The position numbers were made by a program, and so were the translations under genes. From Solirubrobacterales bacterium (GTDB lineage Bacteria; Actinomycetota; Thermoleophilia; Solirubrobacterales; 70-9): 64,000 bases of DNA. Position 1 is the first letter of the stretch. The number at the start of each line of letters is the position of its first letter. The stretch lies in the NCBI GenBank assembly GCA_035573435.1, contig DATMZR010000006.1, positions 62,001-126,000 of the forward strand, written 5' to 3'. Of this stretch, positions 42,402 through 50,175 are shown piece after piece. The notes under the pieces were generated by a model. It saw only the letters and a program-made list of their open reading frames with translations. It ran no database searches and had not been told where the DNA came from.

Positions 42402-43631
42402 CTATCCAACCTCTGGGTTCTCGACGATCGTCGCGACGCCCTGCCCGACTCCCACGCACAGCGCTGCGATCCCGTAGCGGCCCCGCCGGCGTCGCAGCTC
42501 CCAGACCAGCGTCGTCAGGATCCGGGCTCCGGAGCAGCCGAGCGGGTGGCCGAGGGCGATCGCGCCGCCGTTGACGTTCAACCGCTCCTCGTCGATCCCG
42601 AGCTCGCCGACGCAGGCGAGGACCTGGGCGGCGAACGCCTCGTTGATCTCGATCAGGTCGATCTGGTCGAGGCCCAGGCCGGCGGCGTCGAGCGCCCGTC
42701 GAATCGCGGGCACCGGCCCCATTCCCATGTACGCGGGGTCGACACCCGCGACACCGATCGAGACGATGCGCCCCAGGGGGCGGGCTCCGATCTCCTTCGC
42801 TCGCTCGTGCGACGCCAGCACCAGGCAGGCGGCGCCGTCGTTCAGGGTCGAGGCATTGCCGGCGGTCACCGTGCCGCCCTCGCGAAATGCCGGTCGCAAC
42901 CGGGCCAGCTTCTCGGGCGAGGTGTCGGCGCGCGGCCCCTCGTCCGCGGCCACCGTTATCGGGTCGCCGCCATTCGCCGACGGTGCCTCGACCGGCACGA
43001 GCTCGTCGGCGAATCGCCCCTCCGCTCCCGCAGCAACCGCGCGGGCGTGGCTCTGGAGGGCGAAGCGATCCTGCTCGTCGCGCGCGATCCCGTAACGCTC
43101 GGCGACGTTCTCGGCGGTTTCGCCCATCGACTCGGTGGAGTAGCGCTCCGCCAGCCGCGGGTTGATCAGCCGCCACCCGAGCGCGGTGTCGTGCATCGTC
43201 TGTGGCCCGCGGGGCAACCCGGCCTCCGGCTTCGGGACCACCCACGGAGCACGGCTCATGGATTCCGCGCCGCCGGCCAGGTACAGGTCTCCCTCGCCCA
43301 GACGCAGGGCGCGCGAAGCCTGGTTGACGGCCTCCAGGCCCGACGCGCAGAGCCGATTCACGGTGACCCCCGGGACCTCCGGCGGCAGGCCGGCCAGAAG
43401 CGCCGCCATCCTGGCGGCGTCGCGGTTGTCCTCGCCCGCCTGGTTGGCCGCCCCCAGGTAGACGTCGCAGACCGCTGCCGGCTCGATGCCGGTTCTCTCC
43501 ACGGCCTGCGCCAACACGTGGGCGGCCAGGTTGTCCGGCCGGACTCCCGCGAGCACCCCGCCGTAGCGGCCCATCGGCGTGCGAACCGCATCGACGATCA
43601 AAGCGTCTATGGTTGGCGATGAGGGTTCCAT
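42402..43631 (-). CDS. Acetyl-CoA acyltransferase (thiolase)
   Basis: 409 residues. Active-site Cys in VNRLCASGLEAVNQASRAL, the NEAFAAQ block (IEINEAFAAQVLA), GGAIALGHPLGCSGARIL and C-terminal LCVGVGQGVATIVE with the second catalytic Cys. ATG 43631 is supported by AGGAGA upstream. It shares the CCATGG palindrome with the divergent gene's ATG, so the two starts overlap on opposite strands. First gene of the beta-oxidation operon. Confidence 0.93.
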   Translation of the reverse strand: MEPSSPTIDALIVDAVRTPMGRYGGVLAGVRPDNLAAHVLAQAVERTGIEPAAVCDVYLGAANQAGEDNRDAARMAALLAGLPPEVPGVTVNRLCASGLEAVNQASRALRLGEGDLYLAGGAESMSRAPWVVPKPEAGLPRGPQTMHDTALGWRLINPRLAERYSTESMGETAENVAERYGIARDEQDRFALQSHARAVAAGAEGRFADELVPVEAPSANGGDPITVAADEGPRADTSPEKLARLRPAFREGGTVTAGNASTLNDGAACLVLASHERAKEIGARPLGRIVSIGVAGVDPAYMGMGPVPAIRRALDAAGLGLDQIDLIEINEAFAAQVLACVGELGIDEERLNVNGGAIALGHPLGCSGARILTTLVWELRRRRGRYGIAALCVGVGQGVATIVENPEVG

Positions 43632-43953
43632 GGACTTCATTCTCCTAAGCCTGGGACTGGTTGGCTTCATCGTCCTGGTACTCGTCCTCCTGGCCCGCGC
43701 CTATCCGGGCAGCGGCGCCGACCTCGTTGACTGGCGGCCGACCCGCTCGTTCGAGGACGAGGCGCGCTTGGAGACCGAGGACATCCAGCAGATGATCGAG
43801 GCGCAGAACGAGATGCGCCGCCGCCGCGGCGAGCGCGACCTGACGCGGGCGGATGCCTCGCGCATGGCGCAGGAGGACCAGGCGATCCGGGAGAGTCAGC
43901 GGCGTTCGCACGACGACCGGATCGGGGACCTCGAGGACGAGTTCGGCGTTTAG
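43630..43953 (+). CDS. Small membrane-anchored hypothetical protein
   Basis: 107 residues from ATG 43630. One N-terminal helix (FILLSLGLVGFIVLVLVLLA) followed by a charged helical tail (EDIQQMIEAQNEMRRRRGER and DRIGDLEDEFGV). GAGGG lies four bases before the start. Divergent from thiolase with overlapping start codons. No known family recognised. Confidence 0.7.
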   Translation: MDFILLSLGLVGFIVLVLVLLARAYPGSGADLVDWRPTRSFEDEARLETEDIQQMIEAQNEMRRRRGERDLTRADASRMAQEDQAIRESQRRSHDDRIGDLEDEFGV

Positions 43954-44009
43954 GTGCCGGCGGCCGCGGCGTCGATCTGGCGGAGCGGAGTCTGGCGCGC
44001 GCGCTGATC

Positions 44010-44492
44010 GTGGGCTGCGGATGTCGCGGCCAGGAGTTGGGCAGGCGCCTGGTCAGCGCCGGGTGGCAGACTCGCGGAACGACGCGCGATCCCAGCGATG
44101 CGGAAGACATCCTGGCCGCCGGCCTGGAAGCGGTGGTCGCTGACCCCGATCGCGTCGCGTCCATCCTCGATCAGGTTGGGGACGTGGCGGTGGTTTTCTG
44201 GCTCCTCGGCTCGGCTGTCGGAGAGCCGGAGGCGGTCGCGGCCATCCACGGCTCGCGGTTGGAGCGCCTGATGGAGAAGCTGGTCGATACGCCAGTGCGC
44301 GGCTTCGTCTACGAGGCGGCGGGACGGGTGCCGCAGCCGGAGCTCGAGCGTGGCGCCGCGATCGTCCGCGAAGCGGCGGACCGCTGGCGAATCCCGGTCG
44401 AGGTGGTCACGGGCGACCCCGCAGACTGGGAAGCCTGGACCGAGGCGATGCTGGCCGCCGCCGAGCGGCTGACGGGCGCTCGACAGAGCTAG
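44010..44492 (+). CDS. NAD(P)-binding Rossmann-like protein
   Basis: 160 residues from GTG 44010. The N-terminus GCGCRGQELGRRLVSAGW is a dinucleotide-binding glycine loop, followed by TRGTTRDPSDAEDILAAGLE and VAVVFWLLGSAVGEPEAVA. The frame upstream still reads as the preceding beta strand (LARALIVGCGCRG), so the annotated start may cut the fold, and a CTG at 43992 could be the real initiator. Catalytic function unknown. Confidence 0.65.
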   Translation: MGCGCRGQELGRRLVSAGWQTRGTTRDPSDAEDILAAGLEAVVADPDRVASILDQVGDVAVVFWLLGSAVGEPEAVAAIHGSRLERLMEKLVDTPVRGFVYEAAGRVPQPELERGAAIVREAADRWRIPVEVVTGDPADWEAWTEAMLAAAERLTGARQS

Positions 44493-45043
44493 AGGCCCAG
44501 CCGCTCCAGCAACTCGCCGAGAATGCGCCCCGTGGCGCCCCAGATCAGGTGCTCGCCGACCACGTACGTTGGAGTGCGAATTGGGATGCCGCGGCGAACC
44601 AGGCGGCGCATCGCGAAGCCGGCGCGCAACTCATCGAGCCGGAAGAGGAGGATCGCCGCGACCTCGCTCGGACTCGGCTTGAACGAGAGGCGCTCCGGGA
44701 TCACGCCTACGAACGGGTGGACCTTGTAGCCGGTGACGAAGGTGCCGACCGGGGGCAGGGCGCCGACCACTTCGACGTCGGCCGGATCGAGCCCGATTTC
44801 CTCCTCGGCCTCGCGCAGAGCGGTCGCCACCAGGTCCTCTGCCGGATCGTCCTGGCGTCCGCCGGGAAAGGAGATCTCGCCTGCGTGACGGCGCAGGTCC
44901 GAGCGCCGCTCCGTGAACACCAGCCCTGGCTGCTCAGGGTGACCGAAGATCGGGATCAGCACCGCCGCATCAGTGGTTCCGGGCGCCTTCATCGCGGCCG
45001 CCTCGACAGGATCGAGAAGGGCGCTGCGCAGCGAGTCGGCCAC
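44489..45043 (-). CDS. NUDIX hydrolase, CoA pyrophosphatase-like
   Basis: 184 residues. Complete Nudix box GGRQDDPAEDLVATALREAE followed by EEIGL, preceded by RRSDLRRHAGEISFPGG, the signature of the CoA-diphosphatase (NudL/YeaB) branch. GTG 45043. It follows the SDR gene by 2 bases in the operon from 48073. Confidence 0.9.
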   Translation of the reverse strand: MADSLRSALLDPVEAAAMKAPGTTDAAVLIPIFGHPEQPGLVFTERRSDLRRHAGEISFPGGRQDDPAEDLVATALREAEEEIGLDPADVEVVGALPPVGTFVTGYKVHPFVGVIPERLSFKPSPSEVAAILLFRLDELRAGFAMRRLVRRGIPIRTPTYVVGEHLIWGATGRILGELLERLGL

Positions 45044-45045
45044 GC

Positions 45046-45846
45046 CTAGATGATCACCTGCACGGTGCCACCGTCAACGCTCCACGCGGCGCCGGCGACG
45101 TATGAGGCTCGGTCCGAGCACAGGAAGACGATCGCGTCCGCGATCTCCTTGACCTCCGCCAGGCGCCCGATCGGGCGCTTCGCGCCTGCCACCTCGAGCG
45201 CCTCCTCCCGGCTCTCCTGGCCCCCGACCCGCTGCGACTGATCGAGCAGGCCGCCCTCGGACATCCAGAGCTCGGACTTGGTCGGGCCGGGGCAGACGGC
45301 GTTGACGAGTACTCCCTCCGCCGCGTAGCGGTCGGCGAACAGGCGCGAGAGCGAGAGCTCGGCGGCCTTGGCCACCGAGTACTCGGGCATCATGGCCGAG
45401 GGGCGCTTGGCGGCGGTCGAGCTGACGTTGACGATCCTGCCCCAGCCGCGCTCAGCCATGGCAGGCGCGGCCGCGCGCATCGCCCGCAGCGGCGCCATCA
45501 CGTTCAGCTCCCAGGCCTGTCGCCAGTCGTCGTCCGGCACCTCCTCGAGGGGCCGCCACCTGGCCGTTCCGGCATTGTTGACCAGGACGTCGAGCTGGCC
45601 GAAGCTGGCTGTGGCGGTGGCGACGATTCGCTCGCCGGCTTCGGGCTCGGTGACATCGAGCGCCAGGGGCTCGGCCCGGCCACCTGCGGCCGCGCACTGC
45701 CGCGCCGCCTCATCGAGCGCGTCTGCGGACCGGGCCACGAGCAAGGTGCTGGCGCCCTCGGCGCAAAGGCGGCGGGCGACCTCGCGGCCGATGCCGCGGC
45801 TGGCGCCGGTAATCGCGCAGGCCTTGCCGTCGAGCCCGAGGTCCAC
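45046..45846 (-). CDS. Short-chain dehydrogenase/reductase
   Basis: 266 residues, classical SDR: GASRGIGREVARRLCAEG, NNAGTARWRPLEEV, VNVSSTAAKRPSAMMPEYSV with YSVAK as YxxxK and PGPTKSELW. C-terminus SYVAGAAWSVDGGTVQVII is typical. Specificity unknown. GTG start one base after the OsmC stop. Confidence 0.9.
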   Translation of the reverse strand: MDLGLDGKACAITGASRGIGREVARRLCAEGASTLLVARSADALDEAARQCAAAGGRAEPLALDVTEPEAGERIVATATASFGQLDVLVNNAGTARWRPLEEVPDDDWRQAWELNVMAPLRAMRAAAPAMAERGWGRIVNVSSTAAKRPSAMMPEYSVAKAAELSLSRLFADRYAAEGVLVNAVCPGPTKSELWMSEGGLLDQSQRVGGQESREEALEVAGAKRPIGRLAEVKEIADAIVFLCSDRASYVAGAAWSVDGGTVQVII

Positions 45847-45847
45847 G

Positions 45848-46252
45848 TCAGACCAGCTCGACGCGGTCCTCGATCGAGACCTCGGTCTCGTGTCTCAACG
45901 CCCTGTGGACGGGGCACTTCCCGGCGATCTCCACGAGGCGGCCGGCCTGTTCCTCGCTGAGCCGTTTCTCCAGTCGCAGGGTGACCTCGAACGACCGTGG
46001 GACGCTCGAGGAGCCGTACTCCATGTCCACCTCGACCTCCACGTTGCCCACGTCCCAGCCCTTGCGCCCCGCGTACATCTCGATCGTGATCGCGGTGCAG
46101 GCGGCGAGGGCCGCGGCGAGGGTGCGGGTGGGGGAGGGCCCCTGGTTGGCGCCGCCGACCTCCTCGGGCTCGTCGATCACCAGGCGGTGTCCGCCCTGGA
46201 TCTCGACGTCATGGGTGTATCCCTGGCGGCGACGAGCGGTCGCCTTAACCAC
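45848..46252 (-). CDS. OsmC/Ohr family peroxiredoxin-like protein
   Basis: 134 residues. Fold and two cysteines: LAAALAACTAITIEMYAGRK (first Cys) and VEIAGKCPVHRALRHE (second Cys), which form the peroxide-reducing pair in OsmC/Ohr proteins. GTG 46252 overlaps the end of the PduO gene by 8 bases. Reduces organic hydroperoxides, by family inference. Confidence 0.9.
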   Translation of the reverse strand: MVKATARRRQGYTHDVEIQGGHRLVIDEPEEVGGANQGPSPTRTLAAALAACTAITIEMYAGRKGWDVGNVEVEVDMEYGSSSVPRSFEVTLRLEKRLSEEQAGRLVEIAGKCPVHRALRHETEVSIEDRVELV

Positions 46253-46820
46253 CGTCGTTCTCCTTGTCGCGGCCCTCGAACAGCTCTGGATCGCTGACGT
46301 CCGCGTAGCGGGCCATCGCGAAGGCGAGGTCGGACGCGCGGTTCAAGAAACGCAGCACGGCCTCCGAGGCGAGCCCATCTGCTTCCTTCAGGGCTACGAC
46401 GCGCCGCTCAGCCCTCCGGATCGTTGCGCGGGCGACGTCGAGCTGGGCGGAGAGGGTGGTGCCGCCCGGGAGCACGAACTTCGGCGGCAGGTCGACCTGT
46501 TCCATGTAGCGGTCGATGACCGGCTCGAGCCCCTCGACCATCGCGTCGGTGACCCGGCTGACCCCGTCCTCCAAGCGCCCGGACGCCTCGGGCGCGGTTG
46601 CGAGCTCGGCCCCTGCAACGAACAGTTGCCGCTGCAGGTCCACCAGGTCGGCGGCCATCTCCGCGTCACCCGGGCTGCACAGCGAACGGGCGACGCCGAT
46701 GGCGGCACCGGCTTCGTCGAGGGTGCCGTACGCCTCGGTACGGGCGTCCGTCTTGGCGACTCTGCCGCCGTACCAGAGCGTGGTCGTGCCGTCGTCGCCC
46801 TTGCGTGTGTAGATCTTCAT
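46245..46820 (-). CDS. PduO-type cob(I)alamin adenosyltransferase
   Basis: 191 residues. KIYTRKGDDGTTTLWYGGRV (ATP-binding N-terminus), LDEAGAAIGVARSL, PPKFVLPGGTTLSAQLDVAR, ARATIRRAERRVVAL and LRFLNRASDLAFAMARY. Transfers the adenosyl group from ATP to cob(I)alamin. ATG 46820 overlaps the TGA of the DUF1015 gene. The gene's presence implies use of adenosylcobalamin enzymes elsewhere in the genome. Confidence 0.93.
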   Translation of the reverse strand: MKIYTRKGDDGTTTLWYGGRVAKTDARTEAYGTLDEAGAAIGVARSLCSPGDAEMAADLVDLQRQLFVAGAELATAPEASGRLEDGVSRVTDAMVEGLEPVIDRYMEQVDLPPKFVLPGGTTLSAQLDVARATIRRAERRVVALKEADGLASEAVLRFLNRASDLAFAMARYADVSDPELFEGRDKENDGG

Positions 46821-48073
46821 CAGCTCAGTGGATTGAACACCACTCCGGTCAGAATCTTCGGGAAGAAGTAAGTGGACTTGGGGGGCATGGTCTCGCCGTG
46901 TGCCGCGATCTCTCGCACCTGCTCGACCGGCGTGGGGCGAAGCAGGAAGGCGGCCTGATAGGTGCCCTCGTCGAGCACGCGTCGCACCTCGACGGGGTCG
47001 GTCGCGTAGCCGAGCCCCCGCTTGGCGGCGATGTCCGTGTCCGAGAGCCCAAGAGTGCGCTTGAGGATCAGCTCCTCGAGGATCACCGAGTCCAGACGCC
47101 GGTACGCCTGCGAGCAGCCGGCGAGCGCCTCGTCGACCGCCGCGACGTCCCCGAGCCGAAGGCGAAGGGCGCGCTTCATGCCGGTGTCGATGTAGCCGAA
47201 GATGCCGACCCCATCGGTGCCGGCGGGATCGAGGTTGTCCGCGTCCACCTCCTCGAGCTCGAAGTGCGCGCGGATGCCCTCCGCCAGCCGCTCCTGTGCG
47301 CCGGCGTCGAGGTCGCGAAGCAGGCGATGCGTGCCGAAGACGGTCAGGCCGGGGTCCTGGAGCGAGACCAGGCACACGAGCGTGTAGCGGTGCGCGCCCT
47401 CGCCGCCGATCTGGTGGGCATAGGTGCGAGCGGTCTCGTAGCGGTGGTGCCCGTCGGCGATCAGAAGCTCGGCGTCGGCAAGCTCCGCTGCGAGGGCGTC
47501 GTGAACCGAGGAGTCGGCAAGGCGCCAGATGCGATGCACGGTGCCGTCCGGATCCGTGACCTCACCCCACGGGTTGGCGCCCAGGCGGGGTTCGATGTGT
47601 CGCCAGGAGTCCCCGGGATGAAGGGCAAAGATGGGGGACATGTTGTGGCGAGTGGCTTCCGTCAGCCGCAACCGGTCCTCCTTGGGGCCGGGTTGGGTGC
47701 GCTCATGGGGGCGGACGAGGCCGGAGCCATACTCGGTCACGCGCACGCGGGCGAGGAAACCGTGCCGCGTGCGCGGGCTGCCATCGGGCCCTCGGTAGTC
47801 CTGGGTAAGCGCCCAGATCGCCGGCTCGCGGTCGGCCGCGAGCACCCCCTGGAGGGTCCATGCCTCGAGGGTCTCGGCGGCGTGCTCGTAGGGGTCTCCG
47901 CCGGCCGGCGCTTGAGGCAGATCGATCTCGACCACGTTCAGGGGCGATCGGGCGAGGAGCTGGGCCCGCAGCCTCGCGTCGACGACGTCGTACGGCGGGG
48001 CGGTGACGTCCGCAAGCGAGGGGATCGCGCTGAGGTTGTAGTGAAGCGCCTGAAGTGGCCGGACCTCCGCCAT
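46820..48073 (-). CDS. DUF1015 family protein
   Basis: 417 residues, whole-length match to DUF1015: RPLQALHYNL, TAPPYDVVDARLRAQLLARS, SGLVRPHERTQPGPKEDRLR, NMSPIFALH, LLIADGHHRYETARTYAHQ and C-terminal MPPKSTYFFPKILTGVVF. The family is widespread; members seem to be SerB-type or kinase-related, but I do not assign a reaction. First gene of the minus-strand operon DUF1015-PduO-OsmC-SDR-NUDIX. Confidence 0.88.
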   Translation of the reverse strand: MAEVRPLQALHYNLSAIPSLADVTAPPYDVVDARLRAQLLARSPLNVVEIDLPQAPAGGDPYEHAAETLEAWTLQGVLAADREPAIWALTQDYRGPDGSPRTRHGFLARVRVTEYGSGLVRPHERTQPGPKEDRLRLTEATRHNMSPIFALHPGDSWRHIEPRLGANPWGEVTDPDGTVHRIWRLADSSVHDALAAELADAELLIADGHHRYETARTYAHQIGGEGAHRYTLVCLVSLQDPGLTVFGTHRLLRDLDAGAQERLAEGIRAHFELEEVDADNLDPAGTDGVGIFGYIDTGMKRALRLRLGDVAAVDEALAGCSQAYRRLDSVILEELILKRTLGLSDTDIAAKRGLGYATDPVEVRRVLDEGTYQAAFLLRPTPVEQVREIAAHGETMPPKSTYFFPKILTGVVFNPLS

Positions 48074-48165
48074 CGCGGCGGAACCCTAACTGCGTCGGAA
48101 GCGCCCTATTTGCCAGGGGGGGGCTGCGATTCGAGGCCGCCGGTTTAGCCAATCCTTCCTTGGGA

Positions 48166-48239
48166 TCGGGGCGGCCGGATTTGAACCGGCGATCTTCCGG
48201 CCCCAAACCGGATGCGATACCAGACTTCGCCACACCCCG
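48166..48239 (-). tRNA. tRNA-Pro (UGG)
   Basis: Cloverleaf read on the minus strand: acceptor CGGGGTG/CGCCCCG, D arm GCGAAGTCTGGTATCGC, anticodon loop TTTGGGG giving UGG, T arm CCGGTTCAAATCCGG. Acceptor pairing includes one T-G wobble. Discriminator A at 48166. Confidence 0.92.
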
Positions 48240-48300
48240 AGGAGGACGAGTCTAGCCACTGTTCCTGCGTCGGCTGCACCTGTCGCTACGCTCCGCGCGG

Positions 48301-48373
48301 GCCCCCGTAGCTCAGCGGACAGAGCGTCGGATTTCTAATCCGAGGGTCGCAGGTTCGAATCCTGCCGGGGGCG
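48301..48373 (+). tRNA. tRNA-Arg (UCU)
   Basis: Acceptor GCCCCCG/CGGGGGC, D arm GCTCAGCGGACAGAGC, anticodon loop TTTCTAA giving UCU, T arm GCAGGTTCGAATCCTGC, discriminator G at 48373. CCA is not encoded. Confidence 0.93.
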
Positions 48374-48444
48374 TTAACCCCGGCTAATTCCTAGATGTGT
48401 GGGTCGATCGGCAGGCGCCGCTGCCGGTACATTGAGTGACGCGC

Positions 48445-48518
48445 GGTGAGCGTAGCTCAGCTGGTAGAGCTCCTGGTTGTGGTCCAGGCGGTCGCCGGTT
48501 CGAATCCGGTCGCTCACC
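48445..48518 (+). tRNA. tRNA-His (GUG)
   Basis: Acceptor GTGAGCG/CGCTCAC with the extra G at 48445 facing discriminator C at 48518, as required for histidine identity. Anticodon loop TTGTGGT gives GUG; T arm GCCGGTTCGAATCCGGT. Followed closely by a terminator hairpin. Confidence 0.93.
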
Positions 48519-48524
48519 CCTCAC

Positions 48525-48550
48525 GAAGCCCCTGCTGAGGCGGGGGTTTC
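48525..48550 (+). terminator. Hairpin terminator downstream of tRNA-His
   Basis: GAAGCCCCTGC (48525-48535) pairs with GCGGGGGTTTC (48540-48550), 11 pairs including two wobbles, tetraloop TGAG. Its 3' arm carries a TTT run. Confidence 0.75.
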
Positions 48551-48628
48551 GTCTTGTGGTGGCAGCCGGACTATGCGGGGTACGGGCACCGATGGTTAGC
48601 ATCAGTTGCGGTGGCGGCAGAAGTCACG

Positions 48629-48826
48629 ATGACCCCGCTGAGCGACAAAGGCCAAAGCCTGCTGGACGTGCTCGAACAAAAGATCGACCAACGCCCGTAC
48701 AGGGTCGACCCCGATACCGGATCTCGTACCTACCGGTTGGAGAGCGACTCGGCGGATGTCGCACTAGAGGAGACGCTGGACGGCATCGAGCCGAACTGGC
48801 GCGAGCACCTAGCGCCAACCGAATAG
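48629..48826 (+). CDS. Small hypothetical protein
   Basis: 65 residues from ATG 48629 (GTG 48611 in frame would add six). Acidic, helical: SDKGQSLLDVLEQKIDQRPY, a turn DPDTGSRTYRLESD and VALEETLDGIEPNWREHL. No motif recognised. It lies between the tRNA-His terminator and the SnoaL cluster on the opposite strand. Confidence 0.5.
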   Translation: MTPLSDKGQSLLDVLEQKIDQRPYRVDPDTGSRTYRLESDSADVALEETLDGIEPNWREHLAPTE

Positions 48827-48828
48827 GC

Positions 48829-49230
48829 CTACTCCCGCAGCCCGGCGGCTTCGAGGGCCTCGTCGCGGTCGAAGTACTCCTCGCCTCGCACAACCTTGCC
48901 GTCGCGGATGGTGAAGATGATCGCCAGGTACCAGTCGGCCGGTGCGCCGCTTGCCCGGCCCCGTCCCGTGTAGCGACACCACGTAAAGACGCGGTCGTCG
49001 CCAACGTCGATGTATTCCTCGACATCGACGTGCAGCCCATCAAAGCTCTCCAGCCACTGCTCCAGGTAGCGCTTGTACGCCTGCAGTCCTCGATGGGTTG
49101 CGGCGTCGGGGTCTTCCGCCGACGTCTGCCATTCGACCTCTGGATCAAAGACGTCGTAGTGCCTGCCGAGATCACGGGCGTTGAGTGCTTCGAAACCGGG
49201 CCGCAGGAACTCTACGTTCTCCTCCGACAT
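48829..49230 (-). CDS. SnoaL-like (NTF2-fold) protein, paralogue 1
   Basis: 133 residues. NTF2-like cone fold: SEENVEFLRPGFEALNARDL, YDVFDPEVEWQTS, LEQWLESFDGLHVDVEEYID, GDDRVFTWCRYTGRGRASGA and the C-terminal RDEALEAAGLRE shared by all four copies here. The family includes polyketide cyclases and isomerases, but most small copies are uncharacterised. Part of a tandem set ending at 50997. Confidence 0.85.
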   Translation of the reverse strand: MSEENVEFLRPGFEALNARDLGRHYDVFDPEVEWQTSAEDPDAATHRGLQAYKRYLEQWLESFDGLHVDVEEYIDVGDDRVFTWCRYTGRGRASGAPADWYLAIIFTIRDGKVVRGEEYFDRDEALEAAGLRE

Positions 49231-49233
49231 CGC

Positions 49234-49629
49234 CTACTCCGAGAGCCCGGCGGCTTCGAGGGCCAGGTCGCGTTTGTCGAAGACCTCAATTCGGGCAACT
49301 GCTCCTCCCCGGAACGTCATTACCACCCACCAGCGGCCTTCCACCGGGACCTCACTTCCGCGCGAACGGCCTCGTTGGAAGATTTCGAAGAAGACTTTGT
49401 CGCCGCCATCGATGAAGTCGCTGGCCTCAATCGTGTGCCCCTCGAAGGACTCCACCCATGCCGTGACCCAGGCACGCCCCGCCTCCCCCTGGTATGTACC
49501 CGCATCGGGTATGTCGGGGCTGGTGACGAACACGAAGTCGTCGGTGACTTTGTCAAACCAGCGGCTGAAATCTCCGCGGGCAGTCGGCTCGAAGATCGCC
49601 CGCACCGCTTCCACGTTCTCCTGCGGCAT
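49234..49629 (-). CDS. SnoaL-like (NTF2-fold) protein, paralogue 2
   Basis: 131 residues, same architecture as paralogue 1: PQENVEAVRAIFEPTARGDF, VTAWVESFEGHTIEASDFID, DKVFFEIFQRGRSRGSE and the tail KRDLALEAAGLSE. Starts upstream of paralogue 1 with a 3-base gap, so the two may be co-transcribed. Ligand unknown. Confidence 0.85.
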   Translation of the reverse strand: MPQENVEAVRAIFEPTARGDFSRWFDKVTDDFVFVTSPDIPDAGTYQGEAGRAWVTAWVESFEGHTIEASDFIDGGDKVFFEIFQRGRSRGSEVPVEGRWWVVMTFRGGAVARIEVFDKRDLALEAAGLSE

Positions 49630-49941
49630 GCCCGCGCAGTATCTCGCGGAAGCTAAGGCTCGCAGTTGACGACCAAGCCGGTTCCAGGCCCCTGATCATG
49701 GACCTCACGCTATGGAGCACTCGGGTCGACGAGCGCGGATGGACCGAATACGAGCTCGAAGGCGGCGCCGAGCTGTTGATGCCGTGGCTTCGGGGGAAGT
49801 GATGGTGGGGGCGACGGTTTTGTGTCCCACCCTTGAGACGCATGTCCCGAAAGCGAGCGTCGCCCCCGCATGGGAATGGTGCCCAAGCCCCTCCGCGCTG
49901 TCTAGTCGCTTACCTCAAACGCGTACCGGGTTTGGGGGCCG
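49630..49941. other. Intergenic region with a 34-codon ORF and a long hairpin
   Basis: No established gene. A + strand ORF at 49698-49802 encodes 34 residues (MDLTLWSTRVDERGWTEYEL then EGGAELLMPWLRGK), and right after it a perfect 10-bp inverted repeat GGGGGCGACG (49807-49816)/CGTCGCCCCC (49858-49867) encloses a 41-base loop with its own small hairpin. Whether the ORF is translated is unclear. Confidence 0.4.
49807..49867. repeat. 10-bp inverted repeat with internal stem, candidate structured RNA
   Basis: Outer arms GGGGGCGACG and CGTCGCCCCC match perfectly. Inside, GTCCCA and TGAGAC can form a second stem with one mismatch. No T-run follows, so it is not an obvious terminator. Confidence 0.5.
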
Positions 49942-50166
49942 CTATTCGGCGGGCCTGCCTTCGCGCTCGTCCGAAGGCTCCCCGACCTCAAAGTCCCCGT
50001 CCTCAAGCGATGCCACAACACGGATTCGAGCTTTCTGCGGGTCCGGGGCCGCGAGGCGAGCCACCAGGCCACCGTCCTCTCGGACGGCGTTTTCAATCCC
50101 GTTCAACGCCAGCAGGCCAGCGGCTCGGGCTGTGTCGCCTGCGACGGGGACCAGGTAATAGGCCAC
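49942..50166 (-). CDS. Small hypothetical protein
   Basis: 74 residues: AYYLVPVAGDTARAAGLLAL, then NGIENAVREDGGLVARLAAP and an acidic tail with ASLEDGDFEVGEPSDE. Looks like a small ferredoxin-fold DUF with a beta-alpha-beta rhythm. Lies within the SnoaL cluster on the same strand, between paralogue 2 and the broken paralogue 3. Confidence 0.5.
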   Translation of the reverse strand: MAYYLVPVAGDTARAAGLLALNGIENAVREDGGLVARLAAPDPQKARIRVVASLEDGDFEVGEPSDEREGRPAE

Positions 50167-50175
50167 GCGATGACC

